Source of the DNA: CAYNNP01 sp964398215 | Lineage (GTDB): Bacteria > Planctomycetota > Planctomycetia > Pirellulales > Pirellulaceae | Direction of reading: 5' to 3' | NCBI GenBank assembly: GCA_964398215.1 | Contig: CAYNNP010000167.1 | Location: forward strand, 1-14,670 | Length of the DNA: 14,670 nucleotides | Shown: in pieces, positions 12,748 through 14,670 of the stretch | Layout: the number at the start of each line of letters is the position of its first letter | How positions within the stretch are numbered: position 1 is the stretch's first letter | Made by a program: the position numbers and the translations under genes | The notes under the pieces: generated by a model | The model's input: only the letters and a program-made list of their open reading frames with translations | Told to the model about the DNA's origin: nothing | Databases searched by the model: none

Positions 12748-14670
12748 ATGAGAATCAAGCGAACAATTCAGTTTTTGGGAATCGTGGGTGTCACGGCTTG
12801 GGTTTTACCAAGCAATGTTTACTCTCAAGGCCCGCAGCAAGGACAACGTGGTCCCCAGCAAGGACAACGTGGNNNNNNNNNNNNNNNNNNNNNNNNNNNN
12901 NNNNNNNNNNNNNNNNNNNNNNNNNNNNNNNNNNNNNNNNNNNNNNNNNNNNNNNNNNNNNNNNNNNNNNNNCAACGTGGACCGCAGCAAGGTCAACGTG
13001 GACCTCAGCAAGGATTGCAACAAGGACAAGGCAATGGACAGGGTGGTCAACAAGCCCAGCGAATCGCTCCGATTATTCGTGCTTTGGATTTGAATGGTGA
13101 TCGAACGATTTCAAGAGAAGAAATTGCTCAAGCCTATCGGTCGCTGAAGGCTCTGGATACAAACGGTGACGGCATCCTTGCCCCAAGCGAATTTCGCGGT
13201 CAAGGTGCTCCCGCCGATCCAGGTCAGGGACCACCTCAAGGCGGCGGTCCGGGAGCTCAAGGTGGTGGACCAGGTCGCGGCCCCGGTGGTCCAGGAGCGC
13301 AAGGCGGCGGACCCGGTCGTGGTCCAGGAGCGCAAGGCGGTGGACAAGGTCGCGGTCCGGGAGCCCAAGGCGGTGGTGGACCAGGTCGTCCCGGAGCCCA
13401 AGGTGGCGGACCGGGTCGCGGTCCAGGAGCCCAGGGTGGCGGACAAGGTCGTGGTCCCGGTGGTCCTGGAGCCCAAGGTGGTGGGCAGGGTCGTGGACCC
13501 GGTGGCCAAGGTCGACTTCAGGGTGGCGGTGCGAATGCAGCGATGGTTGCTAACGTATTGAATTCAAAACCAAAAGAAGAAATCAATCCGCGCGACATGC
13601 CTGATCGCCCCCGCGATATTCGTTTTCGTAAAGCGATCGAAGTTGGTTCGACTGCCGCAAGTGAACTGGAAGTCTACGACACAAACCAAAAACGGGTTCC
13701 TTTAAAGCAACTTTTTAAGAATCGATACACCGTTGTCGTGGCGGGTTGCTTGACTTGCCCAGCGTTCTTGAATGCGTATCGCGAAGTCGAAGCTGTCCAT
13801 GCCGACTACAAAAACAAAGTCAACTTTTACTTTCTCTATCACGTTCTGGCGCATCCGGAGAACCGTGGCTTCATCCAGCCGATGACGATCGATGAACGCT
13901 TCATGCATATCGACGAAGCCAAGCGTTCGTTGGGCACCAAGGTTCCTTGGATTGCGGACACGATGGAGAATGAACTGAAAGAAATGTATGTGTTCGCATC
14001 GAACCCTGAATTCATTTTTTCGCCCCGTGGCGAAGTCGTTCACCGCGAGCCTTGGTCGCGCGGCACATCGATTCGTGCGCAACTAGAGAAACTGGTGGGG
14101 CCATCGATCAGGACTACATCGGTCGAGTCACTTGGGCTGCCAGAAATCGAGCGCGTGACAGACGGTGACCGTAAAGGAGTCGTTGAGCGAGTTCAGGTCC
14201 GAGGTGTTGCCGTGCCACTGAAGTTCGATGCGAAAGAATCCACACAGAAAATGTTTGCCAAACTACGTCCCGAAGTTGACCAGCAATTGTTGCGGACTGG
14301 GACAGGCCAAATGTACTTGGGCTTTCATATCGATCCGATTCACCAGGCGCAGTGGAATAATCTGGCAGAGCCATTGAAGTTTCAAGTAACCGGCCCAAGC
14401 GGAGTTCAGCTGAGCCCAGCCAACGGCGAAGGCGCGCGACCGAAAGTTCAGACCGATAGTGACCCACGAGAATTCTTGGTGGATGTGAAGGGCTGGAGTG
14501 CTGATCAGCCACTGCAACTAAGCGTCTCTTATGTCGCTTGCAGCAAGGCCGATAACTCATGCGTTCCCGTTCGCCAGGACTACACCATTTACCTAGAGAC
14601 AAATTCTGCGGGCGGGCGTGTCAACGGTCGAACGCACATGGCTGGCGGAGCAGGTGCGGCCGGTCAGCGC
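12748..14670 (+). CDS. secreted EF-hand / deiodinase-like thioredoxin-fold / DsbD-N-like protein (partial, spans an assembly gap)
   Basis: The frame is open from the ATG at 12748 to the right edge (641 codons as assembled). The signal peptide (MRIKRTIQFLGIVGVTAWVL) is cut near VYS-QG at residue 26. GPQQGQR heptads run to about residue 95 and include the 100-N gap. Two canonical EF-hand loops follow, DLNGDRTISREE (114-125) and DTNGDGILAPSE (137-148), both with Ca2+ ligands at positions 1, 3, 5 and 12. A Gly-rich 11-residue repeat array covers about 155-255. Residues 290-450 resemble iodothyronine deiodinases, a thioredoxin-fold family: AGCLTCPAF (Cys334, Cys337), LAHP (His369) and DTMEN (404-408). 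Cys337 sits where vertebrate enzymes have selenocysteine. Residues 500-620 resemble the DsbD N-terminal domain (SVSYVACS ... SCVPV, Cys598/Cys605). A thiol-redox role in the envelope is inferred; deiodination is not implied. Only a weak GAG lies upstream of the ATG. Confidence 0.82.
   Translation, partial: MRIKRTIQFLGIVGVTAWVLPSNVYSQGPQQGQRGPQQGQRXXXXXXXXXXXXXXXXXXXXXXXXXXXXXXXXXXQRGPQQGQRGPQQGLQQGQGNGQGGQQAQRIAPIIRALDLNGDRTISREEIAQAYRSLKALDTNGDGILAPSEFRGQGAPADPGQGPPQGGGPGAQGGGPGRGPGGPGAQGGGPGRGPGAQGGGQGRGPGAQGGGGPGRPGAQGGGPGRGPGAQGGGQGRGPGGPGAQGGGQGRGPGGQGRLQGGGANAAMVANVLNSKPKEEINPRDMPDRPRDIRFRKAIEVGSTAASELEVYDTNQKRVPLKQLFKNRYTVVVAGCLTCPAFLNAYREVEAVHADYKNKVNFYFLYHVLAHPENRGFIQPMTIDERFMHIDEAKRSLGTKVPWIADTMENELKEMYVFASNPEFIFSPRGEVVHREPWSRGTSIRAQLEKLVGPSIRTTSVESLGLPEIERVTDGDRKGVVERVQVRGVAVPLKFDAKESTQKMFAKLRPEVDQQLLRTGTGQMYLGFHIDPIHQAQWNNLAEPLKFQVTGPSGVQLSPANGEGARPKVQTDSDPREFLVDVKGWSADQPLQLSVSYVACSKADNSCVPVRQDYTIYLETNSAGGRVNGRTHMAGGAGAAGQR
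12826..13032 (+). repeat. 21-bp tandem repeat encoding GPQQGQR heptads
   Basis: Directly after the signal peptide, 21-bp units encode the heptad GPQQGQR. There are two copies before the N block, a partial copy and a full copy after it, then a degenerate tail (GPQQGLQQGQGNGQGGQQ). The repeat and its period differ from those in the sulfatase gene, but the residue choice (Gly, Gln, Pro, Arg) is the same. The true copy number is unknown because of the gap. Confidence 0.85.
12873..12972. other. assembly gap (100 N) inside the heptad repeat
   Basis: Exactly 100 N mark a second unresolved repeat. The frame from the signal peptide and the frame of the EF-hand part agree across it, and the heptad is present on both sides, so a single gene is likely; the length is not known. 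Confidence 0.97.
13252..13506 (+). repeat. 33-bp tandem repeat encoding GAQGGGPGRGP-type units
   Basis: Seven units of 33, 39 or 42 bp lie head to tail between the EF-hand pair and the thioredoxin-fold domain. The basic unit encodes GAQGGGPGRGP. Some copies carry an extra GGP or change Pro to Gln. Third-position differences between copies show that the array is older or more diverged than the identical 15-bp units in the sulfatase gene. It probably acts as a flexible spacer. Confidence 0.85.

Noticed and set aside
13741..13759. Selenocysteine-encoding UGA in the deiodinase-like domain
   Set aside because: The codon at the selenocysteine position is TGC (Cys337), and no in-frame TGA occurs in the domain.

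Overview
The window looks like chromosomal DNA from a marine-type planctomycete (Pirellulaceae/Rhodopirellula-like). This is an inference from gene content: a secreted AtsA-type sulfatase, secreted EF-hand proteins, a right-handed beta-helix surface-type protein and a signal-peptide-bearing Dabb protein. No rRNA, tRNA or phylogenetic marker is present to confirm it. Two runs of exactly 100 N (9656-9755 and 12873-12972) are scaffold gaps, both inside short-period Gly/Gln/Pro-rich repeats, so true lengths and reading frames across them are not proven.

Layout. 36-1205 (+): a small four-helix membrane protein and a two-domain VOC (glyoxalase-fold) protein. 1197-5869 (-): a two-gene RND efflux operon, membrane-fusion protein then HAE1-like permease, coupled by an ATGA overlap. 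The permease end overlaps the VOC gene end by 9 bp. 5870-6298: a 429-bp intergenic region with a small palindrome near the RND operon start and two perfect inverted repeats of REP-like appearance. 6299-6757 (-): a secreted Dabb-domain protein. 6808-7566 (-): a classical SDR oxidoreductase with a complete catalytic set.

The main accessory part is 7657-14670 (+). A 9+9 bp inverted repeat sits in the divergent promoter region. It is followed by a very large secreted protein (about 1625 residues as assembled) in which a complete AtsA-type arylsulfatase is joined through a GPGQG-type low-complexity linker to two homologous right-handed beta-helix domains. The first beta-helix domain carries a second Gly-rich insertion. 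A strong hairpin terminator (12644-12677) ends it. The last gene (12748 to beyond the right edge) encodes a secreted protein with GPQQGQR heptads, a canonical EF-hand pair, an 11-residue Gly-rich repeat array, a deiodinase-like thioredoxin-fold domain with Cys at the selenocysteine position, and a C-terminal region resembling the N-terminal domain of DsbD.

The most distinctive biology is this pair of neighbouring exported proteins built from enzyme or binding domains separated by similar Gly-rich linkers. A plausible but unproven reading is an envelope-surface module: a sulfatase tethered to a beta-helix for sulfated polysaccharides, with a Ca2+-binding thiol-redox protein beside it.
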